This document shows positions 1 to 8,958 of a stretch of DNA of 64,000 nucleotides, one piece after another. This DNA comes from Novosphingobium sp. Gsoil 351. Its GTDB lineage: Bacteria > Pseudomonadota > Alphaproteobacteria > Sphingomonadales > Sphingomonadaceae. Every line of letters begins with the position of its first letter. Within the stretch, counting starts at the first letter, position 1. The stretch spans positions 2,571,501-2,635,500 of the forward strand of contig NZ_CP046120.1 in the NCBI RefSeq assembly GCF_009707465.1. Direction: 5' to 3'. The translations under genes and the position numbers were made by a program. The notes below the pieces were generated by a model. That model was not told where the DNA came from. It ran no database searches and saw only the letters and a program-made list of their open reading frames with translations.

Positions 1-665
1 CGCCAGGGACGCAAGGTCGGGCTGGTCGACGCCGACATCTACGGGCCCTCGCAGCCGCGAATCATGGCCAACGAAGGCAAGCGTCCCGAAGCGCGGGGCA
101 ACAAGCTGATCCCGGTGGAAAGCCCGTGGGGCGTGCCGCTGCTGTCGATGGGCTTCCTGGTCCAGCCGGGACAGGCGGTCGCCTGGCGTGGGCCGATGGC
201 GGCCAACGCGATGGGCCAGTTGCTCGATGCCGAATGGGGCGATGCCGACACCCTGATCATCGACCTCCCGCCGGGCACCGGCGACGTTCAGTTGACGATG
301 ATGCAAAAGCACAAGCCCGATGGCGCGGTTATCGTCAGCACCCCGCAGGACCTGGCGCTGATGGACGCCGCCCGCGCGATCGGGATGTTCGAACAAGGGG
401 ACGTGCCGATCGTCGGCATGGTCGAAAACATGGCCGGCTATGTCTGCCCGCACTGCGGCGAAGAGAGCGAGCCGTTCGGCCAGGGCGGCGCCGAGGCCGC
501 GGCTAAATCGATGGGCCTGGCGTTCCTCGGACGCATCCCGCTCGACCTGACGATTCGCCAGGACAGTGACGCCGGGCGCCCCCCGCGGCGCACGACGGCC
601 CGCCGGGACAGGCGTTCGCTGCGATCGCCAAGCGTGTCGCCACCTGGCTGGAAAACCAGAAATAG
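1..665 (+). CDS. mrp: Mrp/ApbC-family Fe-S cluster carrier ATPase, 5'-truncated by window edge and frameshifted near its 3' end
   Basis: The visible part begins in frame 1 with the family segment VGLVDADIYGPSQPRIM. It continues through LIIDLPPGTGDVQLTM (switch II region), ENMAGYVCPHCG (the CxxC that binds the bridging Fe-S cluster) and FLGRIPLDLTIRQDSDAGRP. The P-loop lies upstream of the window. Family members are cytosolic ATPases that hand Fe-S clusters to target proteins. After DAGRP the frame is lost at a run of six C (579-584). The expected ending AHDGPAGQAFAAIAKR then VATWLENQK and stop at 663-665 continues in frame 3, so one C appears to be missing. The uncorrected frame runs on meaninglessly to 1281. 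Identity is secure; whether the frameshift is real is not. Confidence 0.9.
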
Positions 666-697
666 CGGTGGCCTTTACCAACGTCGATCTTTCCGAA

Positions 698-785
698 CCC
701 CGCTCATCCCGAGCGAAGTCGAGGGATGCCGCGCGACTTTCGACTGTTGCGCGGCGTGTCTCGGCTTCGCTCGACACGAGCGGGG
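698..785. repeat. Imperfect inverted repeat (sphingomonad-type intergenic hairpin)
   Basis: The arm CCCCGCTC-N4-CGAGCGAAGTCGAG starting near 698 is matched in reverse complement by CTCGGCTTCGCTCGACACGA followed by GCGGGG, ending near 785. About 28 bases per arm pair, with a few mismatches. It fills the gap between mrp and the molybdenum hydroxylase gene. It may act as a terminator or mRNA end structure. Its membership in a dispersed repeat family is inferred from its look, not from a genome search. Confidence 0.6.
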
Positions 786-802
786 TGGGGTAGGGAGCGG
801 GA

Positions 803-3085
803 ATGAGCCCCACCCGCCGCGGTTTGCTCATGGGGGCGCTCGCTGGGGGCGGCCTCATCGCGGCTTACACGCTTCTGCCTCGCCGCTACGCGCTGCCGCT
901 CGAACCCGCGCCGGGCGAGACCGCATACAACGCCTGGATCAAGATTGCCCGCGACGGGGTGATTTCGGTCGCGGTGCCGCAGTGCGAGATGGGGCAGGGC
1001 GTCACCACGCTGCTCCCCCAGATCGTCGCGGTCGAACTGGGCGCGGACTGGCGCCAGATCGCGGTCGAGCCCGCCGCGATCAGCCCGGCCTATGCCAACC
1101 CGGTCATCGCGGCGCGCTGGGCGGGGGTGCGCAGCGGATGGTTTTCAAGCCTGGGCGACGATCCCGACGGCACGCTGGCGCGGCGCTTCGCCGAGGGTCA
1201 CGCGGTGATGATCACCGCCGACGGCACCGCGCTCGCCGCCTACGAGGCTCCGGCGCGCGAGGCGGCGGCGGCGGTGCGTAATGTCCTGGCGATGGCCGCC
1301 GCCGAGCGCTGGGACGTCGGCTGGGAGGAGTGCGAGGCCAAGGACGGGTTCATCGTCCACGGCAAGCGACGCCTGCGCTTCGCCGATCTCGCGGTCGAGG
1401 CCGCGGAGTATGATCCGCCCGATCCGCCGGTGCTGCGCGCCGAGCCGGCCCGCGAGCGCCCCGGCGCGGCGGCGGGGTCGACCCCGGAATCTCAAAGGCT
1501 TGATGCGCCGTCCAAGATTGACGGCAGCTTTGCCTTCGCCGGCGACGTCCGCCTGCCGAATATGGTCTATGCCGCGATCGCCCACGGCCCGATCGGCGAC
1601 AGCACCTTGCAGGGCTTCGACGAGCAGGCGACGCGCGGGATCACCGGCCTGACGGGCGTGGTCAAAACGAAGCGCTGGCTCGCCGCGGTCGCCAGCGACT
1701 GGTGGGCCGCCGACCGCGCGCTTACCGCGATGCGCCCGCGCTGGCACGTCGAGGCGGGGGCGGCGGACAGCGGGCGCATCGCCGCCGCGCTCGATGCCGC
1801 GCTGCGCCGCGGAGAGGCCGAGCGGCTGGTCGAAAAGGGCGACCCCGACACCGTGATTGGCCGCCCCGCAACCTTGGTTTCCCGCTACGAGGCGGCTCCT
1901 GCGCTGCATGCCACGCTGGAAACCTCGACCGCCACCGCGCGGTTCGCAGACGGCAAGCTCGAGCTGTGGCTCGCCAGCCAGGCCCCGGAACAGGCGCGGC
2001 AGGCGGTGGCGAAAGCCATGGGTTTGGCGGCCCGAGAGGTGGTGCTCTATCCCATGCCAGCGGGCGGATCGTTCGACCGGCGGCTCGAGCACGAGGTCGC
2101 CGTCGAGGCCGCGAGCATCGCCCGCAGCGTCGGCCGCCCTGTCCAGCTCATCTATTCGCGCCAGCAGGAAACCCTGCGCGGTTGGCCCAGAGCGCCGGTC
2201 GCCGCGGTGCTGGCCGCGAAGCTGGTTCCCGGAGGCGAGATCGCCGCCTGGCGTACCCGGATCGCGGTCCCCGCGACCAATCGCGAATTCGCCGCCCGCC
2301 TGTTCGACCGCGCCACGCCCTTGGAGGCGCTCGCGGCCAGCGCCGGGGCGAGCGATGCGCTCGCCACCGAGGGCGCGATCCCGGCATATGCCATCCCTCA
2401 CCTCGCGGTCGATCGCGTGGCGGTCGATCTGGCGCTGCCGACGTCGCGCCTGCGGGGCAATGCCCACGGCTACACCGCGTTCTTCACCGAAAGCTTCATT
2501 GATGAGCTCGCCCACAAAGCCCGGCGCGAGCCGCTGTCGTACCGGATCGAGCTGCTCGCCACCGACGTCCGCCTCGCCGCCTGCCTGACCGCGGTGGCGC
2601 GGCTGGGGCAGTGGGGCGGGGGGATCGAGCAGAGCGGGCAGGGCCTCGCTTGCCACCGGATGGACGACATCGCCGCGCCAGGGACCGGGGGCGGGCGGAT
2701 CGCGGTGATCGCCACCGCGCGGCGCGACGAGCGCGGGGTGCGCGTCGACAAGCTTGCCGCGGTCGCCGACATCGGGCGGATCGTGAACCTCGACCTCGCC
2801 CGCCAGCAGATTGAGGGCGGATTGATCTTTGGCCTGGGGCTGGCGATGGGCGCGGCAGGCGGCTACGAAGCGGGCGTGCCCATGACCGCGCGGTTGGCGG
2901 CGCTGGGTCTGCCCTATCTGGGCGACACCCCGGAGATCGTCGTGGACTTTATCGACAGCGAAGCGCCCCCGTTCGATCCGGGCGAGCTGGGCACCGTAGC
3001 GATCGCCCCGGCGGTCGCCAACGCGCTGTTCTCCGCCACCGGGGTGCGCTTTCGGCGGCTCCCGCTGCTGAGCGAGGACGTGTGA
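803..3085 (+). CDS. Xanthine dehydrogenase-family molybdopterin-binding subunit (IorB-like), Tat-exported
   Basis: A 760-residue large subunit of a molybdenum hydroxylase, closest in plan to the beta subunit of isoquinoline 1-oxidoreductase. A twin-arginine signal opens the protein (SPTRRGLLMGALAGGG), so it should act in the periplasm. Motifs in order are AWIKIARDGVISVAVPQCEM then GQGV near residues 45-70, PMPAGGSFDRRLEHEVAVEA near 415-435, and PGELGTVAIAPAVANALF near the end, carrying the conserved catalytic-type Glu. The ATG follows GGGAG at a good distance. The enzyme needs a [2Fe-2S] small subunit, but none is adjacent. The only candidate in the window is the TTG-start gene at 14400, 11 kb away. 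The hemH start overlaps its stop (TGATG). The substrate cannot be told from sequence. Confidence 0.87.
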   Translation: MSPTRRGLLMGALAGGGLIAAYTLLPRRYALPLEPAPGETAYNAWIKIARDGVISVAVPQCEMGQGVTTLLPQIVAVELGADWRQIAVEPAAISPAYANPVIAARWAGVRSGWFSSLGDDPDGTLARRFAEGHAVMITADGTALAAYEAPAREAAAAVRNVLAMAAAERWDVGWEECEAKDGFIVHGKRRLRFADLAVEAAEYDPPDPPVLRAEPARERPGAAAGSTPESQRLDAPSKIDGSFAFAGDVRLPNMVYAAIAHGPIGDSTLQGFDEQATRGITGLTGVVKTKRWLAAVASDWWAADRALTAMRPRWHVEAGAADSGRIAAALDAALRRGEAERLVEKGDPDTVIGRPATLVSRYEAAPALHATLETSTATARFADGKLELWLASQAPEQARQAVAKAMGLAAREVVLYPMPAGGSFDRRLEHEVAVEAASIARSVGRPVQLIYSRQQETLRGWPRAPVAAVLAAKLVPGGEIAAWRTRIAVPATNREFAARLFDRATPLEALAASAGASDALATEGAIPAYAIPHLAVDRVAVDLALPTSRLRGNAHGYTAFFTESFIDELAHKARREPLSYRIELLATDVRLAACLTAVARLGQWGGGIEQSGQGLACHRMDDIAAPGTGGGRIAVIATARRDERGVRVDKLAAVADIGRIVNLDLARQQIEGGLIFGLGLAMGAAGGYEAGVPMTARLAALGLPYLGDTPEIVVDFIDSEAPPFDPGELGTVAIAPAVANALFSATGVRFRRLPLLSEDV

Positions 3086-4098
3086 TGGCTCGACCAGCTG
3101 ACCACCCGCCCGTCCCCAAGCCCCGCATCGGGGTGTTGCTGATCAATCTTGGCACCCCGGATTCTCCCGACGCGCCCGCAGTGAAGCGCTATCTCAAGCA
3201 GTTCCTCTCGGACCGCAGGGTGGTCGAGATACCGGCATTGCTGTGGCAGCCGATCCTGCGCGGGCTGGTGCTAACCACCCGGCCCAAGAAATCGGCCCAC
3301 GCCTATTCGCAAGTGTGGAGCGAGGGAGGCTCACCGCTCGCGGCGATCACCGCGGCACAGGCCAAGGCGCTGCAGGAGCGGTTGGGCGATGCGGTGTTGG
3401 TCCGTCACGCGATGCGCTATGGCCGTCCGGCGCTGGGCGACGAATTCGACGCGCTCAAGTCAGCCGGGTGCGAGCGCATTCTCGTCGCGCCACTCTATCC
3501 GCAATATTCGGGGGCGACCACCGGAAGTGCGCTCGATGCGCTGGCTGACGCGTTGAAGGCGATGCGTTGGACCCCGGCGGTGCGCACCCTCCCGCCCTAT
3601 CACGACGATGCGGCCTATATCGACGCGCTGCACAGCGATCTTGCCGCGCAGATCGCGGGGCTGGGGTTCGCTCCGCAAGTGCTGCTGCTCAGTTTCCACG
3701 GCATGCCCGAACGGACGCTGACGCTTGGCGATCCGTATCACTGCCACTGTCAGAAGACCGCCCGCATGCTGCGCGAACGGTTTGCCGCGAGCCACGCGGG
3801 ACTGCGGGTCGAGACCAGTTTCCAGTCGCGCTTCGGACGAGCGAAGTGGCTCGAACCAGCGACCGATACGATGCTGATGACAGAGGCCGAACAGGGCACC
3901 AGGTCGCTGGTCGTCGCGGCGCCCGGCTTTTCCGCCGATTGTCTGGAAACGCTGGAGGAACTGGCGATCCGCGGTCGCGAGCAATTTACCGAAGCCGGTG
4001 GGCAGGACTTCGCCGCGCTCGCCTGCCTCAACACCGGCACGCCCAGTATGACGATGCTCGAGGCATTGGTGCGGCGCGAACTTGGCGGGTGGATTTAG
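3085..4098 (+). CDS. hemH: Ferrochelatase
   Basis: Inserts Fe2+ into protoporphyrin IX, the last step of protoheme synthesis. The protein (337 residues from this ATG) starts with the family signature IGVLLINLGTPDSPDAPAVK. The catalytic histidine segment LSFHGMPERTLTLGDPYHCH lies near residue 200, and the FQSRFGRAKWLEPATD block near 245. The ATG overlaps the upstream stop (TGATG) and has GAGG six bases before it. A GTG one codon upstream is possible but weaker. A P450 heme protein follows 48 bases downstream, so a heme-supply link is conceivable. Confidence 0.96.
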   Translation: MARPADHPPVPKPRIGVLLINLGTPDSPDAPAVKRYLKQFLSDRRVVEIPALLWQPILRGLVLTTRPKKSAHAYSQVWSEGGSPLAAITAAQAKALQERLGDAVLVRHAMRYGRPALGDEFDALKSAGCERILVAPLYPQYSGATTGSALDALADALKAMRWTPAVRTLPPYHDDAAYIDALHSDLAAQIAGLGFAPQVLLLSFHGMPERTLTLGDPYHCHCQKTARMLRERFAASHAGLRVETSFQSRFGRAKWLEPATDTMLMTEAEQGTRSLVVAAPGFSADCLETLEELAIRGREQFTEAGGQDFAALACLNTGTPSMTMLEALVRRELGGWI

Positions 4099-4145
4099 CG
4101 CGGCGCTTTGCTTACACGGCGGTAAGTAATCACCACGAGGTTCCT

Positions 4146-5525
4146 ATGGCGACGCTGGCCCAATCCGCTCCCCGCTTCACCCACTGGAGCCAGAAGCTTC
4201 CCGCCGATGCGCTCGCGCATATCCCCGGCGAGACCGGCATCCCGGTGTTCGGGACCACGCTCGCGCTCGTCTCCGATCCGATCGGCTACGGCAAGCGAAT
4301 GCATGCGACATACGGCAACGTCTTCCGCTCGCGCCCGTTCGGGGTCAACCAGGTCACGCTGATCGGGCCCGACGCCAACGAGCTGCTGCTGTTCGACCGC
4401 GACAAGCTGTTTTCGAGCGAGCAGGGTTGGGGTCCGGCGCTCGATCAGTTGTTTCCGCGCGGGCTGATGCTGATCGATTTCGAGGCGCACCGGGTCGATC
4501 GCCGGGCGCTGTCGATCGCGTTCAAGCCCGAGCCAATGCGGCACTATTCCGACGCGCTGAATCGCGGGATCGCCAACGGCGTCAGCGGGTGGGGCGGCAA
4601 GCCGATGCTGTTCTACCCGGCGATCAAGCAGCTCACGCTCGATCTGGCGGCGGACAGCTTTCTGGGTATTCCGTGGGGGCCGGAATCCGCCAGGGTCAAC
4701 CAGGCGTTCGTCGATCTGGTCAACGCCTCGATCGGAATCGTGCGCAAGCCCTGGCCGGGCACCGCGATGGGGCGCGGGGTGGCGGGGCGCAAGTTCCTCG
4801 TCGAATTGTTTACCGCCGAGACGCTTAAGCGTCGCGAGACCGGTGGCGGGCAGGACATGTTCAGCCAGTTCGCCAACGCCACCCGCGAGGACGGCAGCCT
4901 GCTCGACGTGAGCCAGGTGGTCGATCACATGATCTTCCTCATGCTCGCCGCGCACGACACGATCACCAGCGCGGCCAGCTCGCTGCTCTACTACCTGCTC
5001 AAAAACCCCGATTGGCAGGACAAGCTGCGCGCCGAGGCCATGGCGGTGACGAACGGCACCGGCAACGTCGCCTACGACGACATGACGCGCATGGAACTGA
5101 CCGAAATGGCGTTCAAGGAAGCGTTGCGTCTGATCCCGCCGGTGCCGGGCCTACCCCGCCGCGCACTGCGTGAGTTCACCTTCAACGGCTATCGTATCCC
5201 GGCGGGGACGCAGGTCGGAATTAGCCCGCAGATAACCCACAAGATGCCCGAACACTGGCCCGACCCGCTGCGCTTCGACCCGCTGCGCTTTACCCCGGAG
5301 GAGGTGGCCAAGCGCCACAAGTACGCGTGGGTGCCGTTCGGGGGCGGGGCTCACATGTGCGTAGGGCTGCACTTCGCCTATATGCAGATCAAGATTCTGC
5401 TGGCGCAGGTGCTGACGCGCTACGAACTGGTGCTGGAAGAGGGTTACGATCCGCCGTGGGCACCGTGGCCGATTCCCAAGCCGAAGGACGGCCTGCGAAT
5501 GATGTTTCGGCCGCTGGCGGATTGA
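4146..5525 (+). CDS. Cytochrome P450
   Basis: A soluble bacterial P450 of 459 residues. The heme-cysteine loop is FGGGAHMCVGLHFAYMQ near residue 400. The ExxR pair is in KEALRLIPP near 324, and the oxygen-activating I helix reads MLAAHDTITSAAS near 270. The family inserts one oxygen atom into an organic substrate using electrons from a ferredoxin, and no redox partner gene is adjacent. The start ATG has CACGAGG upstream. The in-frame open stretch reaching back to 3567 lies inside hemH and is not part of the gene. Substrate unknown. Confidence 0.93.
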   Translation: MATLAQSAPRFTHWSQKLPADALAHIPGETGIPVFGTTLALVSDPIGYGKRMHATYGNVFRSRPFGVNQVTLIGPDANELLLFDRDKLFSSEQGWGPALDQLFPRGLMLIDFEAHRVDRRALSIAFKPEPMRHYSDALNRGIANGVSGWGGKPMLFYPAIKQLTLDLAADSFLGIPWGPESARVNQAFVDLVNASIGIVRKPWPGTAMGRGVAGRKFLVELFTAETLKRRETGGGQDMFSQFANATREDGSLLDVSQVVDHMIFLMLAAHDTITSAASSLLYYLLKNPDWQDKLRAEAMAVTNGTGNVAYDDMTRMELTEMAFKEALRLIPPVPGLPRRALREFTFNGYRIPAGTQVGISPQITHKMPEHWPDPLRFDPLRFTPEEVAKRHKYAWVPFGGGAHMCVGLHFAYMQIKILLAQVLTRYELVLEEGYDPPWAPWPIPKPKDGLRMMFRPLAD

Positions 5526-5533
5526 GCGACACT

Positions 5534-5559
5534 GCCCTCTCCCCGAGGGGGGAGAGGGC
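5534..5559. terminator. Strong hairpin terminator between convergent genes
   Basis: A perfect 11-bp stem, GCCCTCTCCCC / GGGGAGAGGGC with loop GAGG, starts 8 bases after the P450 stop. It is followed by ATTAAAT. The opposing gene ends at 5568, so the hairpin can serve both strands. Confidence 0.7.
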
Positions 5560-5567
5560 ATTAAATC

Positions 5568-5810
5568 TCAGTACGTTGCCGGGGGATCGCTCGCGGGAAA
5601 GCTCTCATCGAGCGCCTGGTCGCGCTTGCTCCAGGTCTTTGGGTCGCTGCGCATTCCTTCCGGTCCGGCGTGGCGCACCTTGGCGAAGTTCTCGCCATCG
5701 GTTTCGCCGGGCGCGAAACCGGCGTGCTGCAGCTTGCCGGGGTTGCCCGAAACCGCGCGCCACAAGCCGTAGCCGATGGCGCCGAGCGTGGCCAATCTCA
5801 GAAGTCCCAT
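5568..5810 (-). CDS. Small conserved protein with C-terminal DESFPASDPPA motif
   Basis: Eighty residues. A short hydrophobic N-terminus (MGLLRLATLGAIGYGLWRA) is followed by a polar segment ending ALDESFPASDPPATY. This tail, of the form D-x-A-L-D/E-E-x-F-P-A-S-D-P-P, recurs in small alphaproteobacterial proteins of unknown role. AAGGAGAG stands before the ATG with near-ideal spacing, so the start is secure. It is monocistronic, between a terminator and a pseudogene remnant. I do not know its function. Confidence 0.75.
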   Translation of the reverse strand: MGLLRLATLGAIGYGLWRAVSGNPGKLQHAGFAPGETDGENFAKVRHAGPEGMRSDPKTWSKRDQALDESFPASDPPATY

Positions 5811-5894
5811 TGTTGCTCTCCTTGAACTCGTTCGAGGGGAGAACGCCCACGGGTGAGAGTCGGTTGCGCCGGCAAGGCAATTTATTTCCTGCGA

Positions 5895-6084
5895 TCACTC
5901 GCCCAGCAGGTATTTCCACCGGAACGCCAGCTCCGCCAGGAACGCGTGGTCCCCGCACTCCCCTCTTGGAATGGCCGTGGCCTTCGTTGGCCGCCACGAT
6001 GTGCCAAACCTCGCGGCCGTTGCTTTTGATCGCGGTGAGCGCGGCGCTGGCGAGCAGCGCAGCCGCGATAATCTTGCGGAACAT
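5895..6084 (-). pseudogene. Remnant of the C-terminus of an S9-type (prolyl oligopeptidase family) serine peptidase
   Basis: Reading from 6084 gives a short hydrophobic start, then IKSNGREVWHIVAANEGHGH. This matches the end of S9 peptidases, where NEGHG carries the catalytic histidine. After SKRGVR the frame breaks in a run of four G. With one G removed the reading continues DHAFLAELAFRWKYLLGE and stop at 5895, which is the normal S9 ending. Only about 60 residues of a family of 600 or more are present; the Ser and Asp parts are absent. This is a gene fragment, possibly with an added homopolymer error. The hydrophobic first 16 residues may be chance or a fused signal. Confidence 0.6.
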
Positions 6085-6154
6085 GATAAGAAGGTCTTTC
6101 GCCGGAACCTGATAGGCGAACGCCAGTCAGCGGGTGGACCTCCAGCAAACCGGG

Positions 6155-8422
6155 TCAGTTCGGTCGCGCGCCGGGATAGACTGGAGGCCCGCGCGGCGGG
6201 GGTGGATACTGCCTGGTTCGCGGGTCAGGCGCATAGGGGCGCCCGCGGTCCGGCGCATATTGCCGTGCGCGCGGATCGCCATCGGTGGAGCGCGCGCGCG
6301 GATCGACTGGGGGCGCATTGCGGCCCGTCGCCTCGTTGAGGAATTCGTCGCCCGCGGCTTGCGGATTCTGAACATCGGGCAGCACTCCGCCGGGCGCTGG
6401 CGGTTGATCGCTGCCGTCGCGCGGGCCGACCGGCTCACCGGGTATCTGCTGCGTCGTGCCCGGATCGATCAGGTTGCCCTGCTCGTCGACGTATTGGTAA
6501 TCGTTGGGCTGGCCGTAATACGCCTCGTCGTCGGGTTCGAGCTGCCATTCGGGCAGCTTGAGTTCGGTGTCGAACTGTTCGACCGGGCGGCGCGCGACGG
6601 CGTAGCGCATATAGGCGGCAAAAGCGCGCGCCGGGGCGGTCCCGCCCTGCAGGCCGGGAACCGCGCGGGCATCGTCGCGGCCCATCCACACCCCGGTGGT
6701 GATCCCGCTCGAGAAGCCCAGGAACCAGCCGTCCTTGTTCGAGCTGGTGGTCCCGGTCTTGCCTGCCACCGGGCGGCCAATCTGCGCGGCCTTGCCGGTG
6801 CCGATATTGACCGCGGTCTGGAGCAGGTCGGTGATACCTGCCGCGACGTAGCCGGGAACGAGGCTCTGTCCGCCGCTCGCCTGATGGCGATAGAGCGAAT
6901 CTCCGTCGAGCGTGGTGACCTTTTTGATTCCATAGGGTTCGATCGCGGCGCCCTTGGCCGATACCGCGGCGAATGCGCGGACCATGTCGATCACCCGCAC
7001 GTCCGAGGTACCCAGCACCATCGAGGGCAGGGTGTTGATCGGGGTGGTGATTCCGAAGCGGCGGGCCATCGCCGCCACCGTGCTGAAGCCCACCTCGTTG
7101 CCGAGCTGTGCCGCGACGGTGTTCTTGGAATAGGCGAACGCGGTGCGCACGTCGATTTCGCCCGCATATGTTCCGCCCGAATTGCGCGGCGTCCAGCCGT
7201 CGATCGTCACCTTCTCGTCGACCACCCGGTCGTTGGGTGTGTAGCCCGCTTCCAGCGCGGCGAGGTAGACGAACAATTTCCATGCCGAGCCAGGCTGACG
7301 CACCGCCTGGGTCGCGCGATTGTAGTTGGAATGGACGTAGTCCGTGCCGCCGACCATCGCCAGCACCGCCCCGTCGCGGTCGAGGCTGACCAGCGCGCCC
7401 TGCGCGGCGCCCGGAACGTTGGCGGCGATCGCCGCGGTCGCCGCGCGCTGCATCCCCAGATCGAGCGTGGTCCAGACCTCGATCGGTTCGGTGTTGTCGG
7501 GCAGCAGGATGTCGAGCTGGGGCAATGCCCAGTCGGTGAAATAGCGCACCGAATCCTGGCGCTCCTCGGGCGCGAGCTTGACCGCGGAGACCTCAGCACT
7601 GGCCGCTTCGCCCGGACTGATCTTGCCGTTGGCCTGCATCGCGCGAAGCACGACGTTGGCGCGCTTGACCGCGGCGGCGGCATCGGCGGTGGGCGAATAG
7701 CGCGACGGAGCCTTGACCAGCCCGGCGATGATCGCCGCTTCCTCCAGGCTCAGCTGTGTCGCGGGGTGGCTGAAGAACTTGCGGCTGGCCGAATCAATGC
7801 CATAGGCGCCGCCGCCGAAATAGACCTTGTTGAGATAGAGCTCGAGGATCTGGTCCTTGGAGAACTTGGCCTCCAGCGCCATCGCCAGCACGGCCTCGCG
7901 GACCTTGCGGGTGAGCGAGCGCGAGTTGTTGAGGAAGATGTTGCGCGCCAGCTGCTGGGTGATCGTCGAGGTTGCGCGCGCGCCTTCCTGATCGCGCACG
8001 CTGACAAACACCGCGCGGGCGAGGCCCAACGGATCGACCCCGATGTGCGAGCGGAAGCGGCGATCCTCGATCGAGATCATCGCATCCTTCATCACTTGGG
8101 GGATCTGCGAGTTGGGGATCCAGTGGCCATAGCTCGGCCCCAGGGTGACGATCTCGGTCCCGTCGGCGGCGCGCACGACGATAGTCTGGCCGACCTGGCT
8201 GCTCTTGAGCGCCGCATAACCGGGCAGCGAGCGCGCGGTGACCGCCACCGCCACGCCCAGAAAAAGCATTCCGACCAGCGCCAGCGCCCCGACCCACAGC
8301 CCCGCGCGGCGCAGCCACAGCCGCCAGCCCTGGGGGGCGGCGCGCGGGACCTTGCGCGGCGGCGGCGGGGGCGGTGCGGAACTGCGGCGCGACCCGCGGC
8401 GCATCGGTTGCTTACCGGCCAT
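6155..8422 (-). CDS. Class A penicillin-binding protein (PBP1A-type transglycosylase/transpeptidase)
   Basis: Bifunctional cell-wall polymerase anchored in the inner membrane. A basic, proline-rich cytoplasmic tail precedes one membrane helix (GLWVGALALVGMLFLGVAVA). The GT51 domain has ISIEDRRFRSHIGVD, STITQQLARN and LELYLNKVYFGGGAYGI. The transpeptidase has the active-site SxxK in RQPGSAWKLFVYLAALEAG, SxN in AYSKNTVAAQLG and KTG in GKTGTTSSNKDGWFLGFS. A long Pro/Arg/Tyr-rich tail ends the protein. An ATG at 8476 is also in frame, but only 8422 has a purine-rich site upstream (GGAG, 13 bases away). One of two class A PBPs in the window. Confidence 0.93.
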   Translation of the reverse strand: MAGKQPMRRGSRRSSAPPPPPPRKVPRAAPQGWRLWLRRAGLWVGALALVGMLFLGVAVAVTARSLPGYAALKSSQVGQTIVVRAADGTEIVTLGPSYGHWIPNSQIPQVMKDAMISIEDRRFRSHIGVDPLGLARAVFVSVRDQEGARATSTITQQLARNIFLNNSRSLTRKVREAVLAMALEAKFSKDQILELYLNKVYFGGGAYGIDSASRKFFSHPATQLSLEEAAIIAGLVKAPSRYSPTADAAAAVKRANVVLRAMQANGKISPGEAASAEVSAVKLAPEERQDSVRYFTDWALPQLDILLPDNTEPIEVWTTLDLGMQRAATAAIAANVPGAAQGALVSLDRDGAVLAMVGGTDYVHSNYNRATQAVRQPGSAWKLFVYLAALEAGYTPNDRVVDEKVTIDGWTPRNSGGTYAGEIDVRTAFAYSKNTVAAQLGNEVGFSTVAAMARRFGITTPINTLPSMVLGTSDVRVIDMVRAFAAVSAKGAAIEPYGIKKVTTLDGDSLYRHQASGGQSLVPGYVAAGITDLLQTAVNIGTGKAAQIGRPVAGKTGTTSSNKDGWFLGFSSGITTGVWMGRDDARAVPGLQGGTAPARAFAAYMRYAVARRPVEQFDTELKLPEWQLEPDDEAYYGQPNDYQYVDEQGNLIDPGTTQQIPGEPVGPRDGSDQPPAPGGVLPDVQNPQAAGDEFLNEATGRNAPPVDPRARSTDGDPRARQYAPDRGRPYAPDPRTRQYPPPPRGPPVYPGARPN

Positions 8423-8528
8423 GATCGCGCTTGTTTCTCCCGCCGGCGAGGGGTTCGTGCCGCCGGGCGCCGCCATGCATAGGCGTTTTGCAACGCAGGG
8501 TTAATAGCTTGCTGTCGTCGCCTCAGCC

Positions 8529-8930
8529 TTACGGCTTTTCCTCGAAATCTAGCGCCGCGCTGTTGATGCAATAGCGCAAGCCCCCGGCATCGCGCGGACC
8601 GTCGGGGAAGACGTGTCCGAGGTGGCCCTCGCACTTGGCGCAGCGCACTTCGGTGCGGACCATCCCGTGCGAGGCGTCGCGGACTTCCTCGACCGCTTCG
8701 TCCGCGACCGGCGCGGTGTAGCTGGGCCAGCCCGACCCCGAGTTGTACTTGGTATCCGACGAGAACAGCGGCTCGCCGCAGCCGGCGCAGCGGTACAGCC
8801 CGGGTGCCTTGTTCTGGTCGTAGGCCCCGGCAAAAGCCCGCTCGGTGCCGGCCTGGCGCAGGACGGCGTACTGCTCGGGGCTGAGCCTTTCGCGCCATTC
8901 GGCGTCGGTGAGGTGGATCTTCTCGGTCAT
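8529..8930 (-). CDS. msrB: Peptide-methionine (R)-S-oxide reductase
   Basis: Repairs methionine R-sulfoxide in proteins. From this start it has 133 residues with two zinc-binding pairs ([11 protein letters not shown] and [14 protein letters not shown]), the SGSGWPSY substrate segment and the catalytic cysteine in [18 protein letters not shown] is seven bases upstream of the ATG, so I prefer it to the in-frame ATG 48 bases earlier. It lies 28 bases downstream of the NfeD gene and may be co-transcribed with the SPFH/NfeD pair. Confidence 0.96.
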   Translation of the reverse strand: MTEKIHLTDAEWRERLSPEQYAVLRQAGTERAFAGAYDQNKAPGLYRCAGCGEPLFSSDTKYNSGSGWPSYTAPVADEAVEEVRDASHGMVRTEVRCAKCEGHLGHVFPDGPRDAGGLRYCINSAALDFEEKP

Positions 8931-8958
8931 GGAGCTCTCCTTGGCCGCGGATATGGGA

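Noticed and set aside
64..1281. 405-residue continuous plus-strand frame running from mrp into the next gene
   Set aside because: Only the first part is Mrp; after the C-run frameshift it is the wrong frame and overlaps the true Mrp end and the molybdenum hydroxylase gene.
6134..8482. 782-residue plus-strand ORF
   Set aside because: Antisense to the first PBP gene, which has all catalytic motifs.
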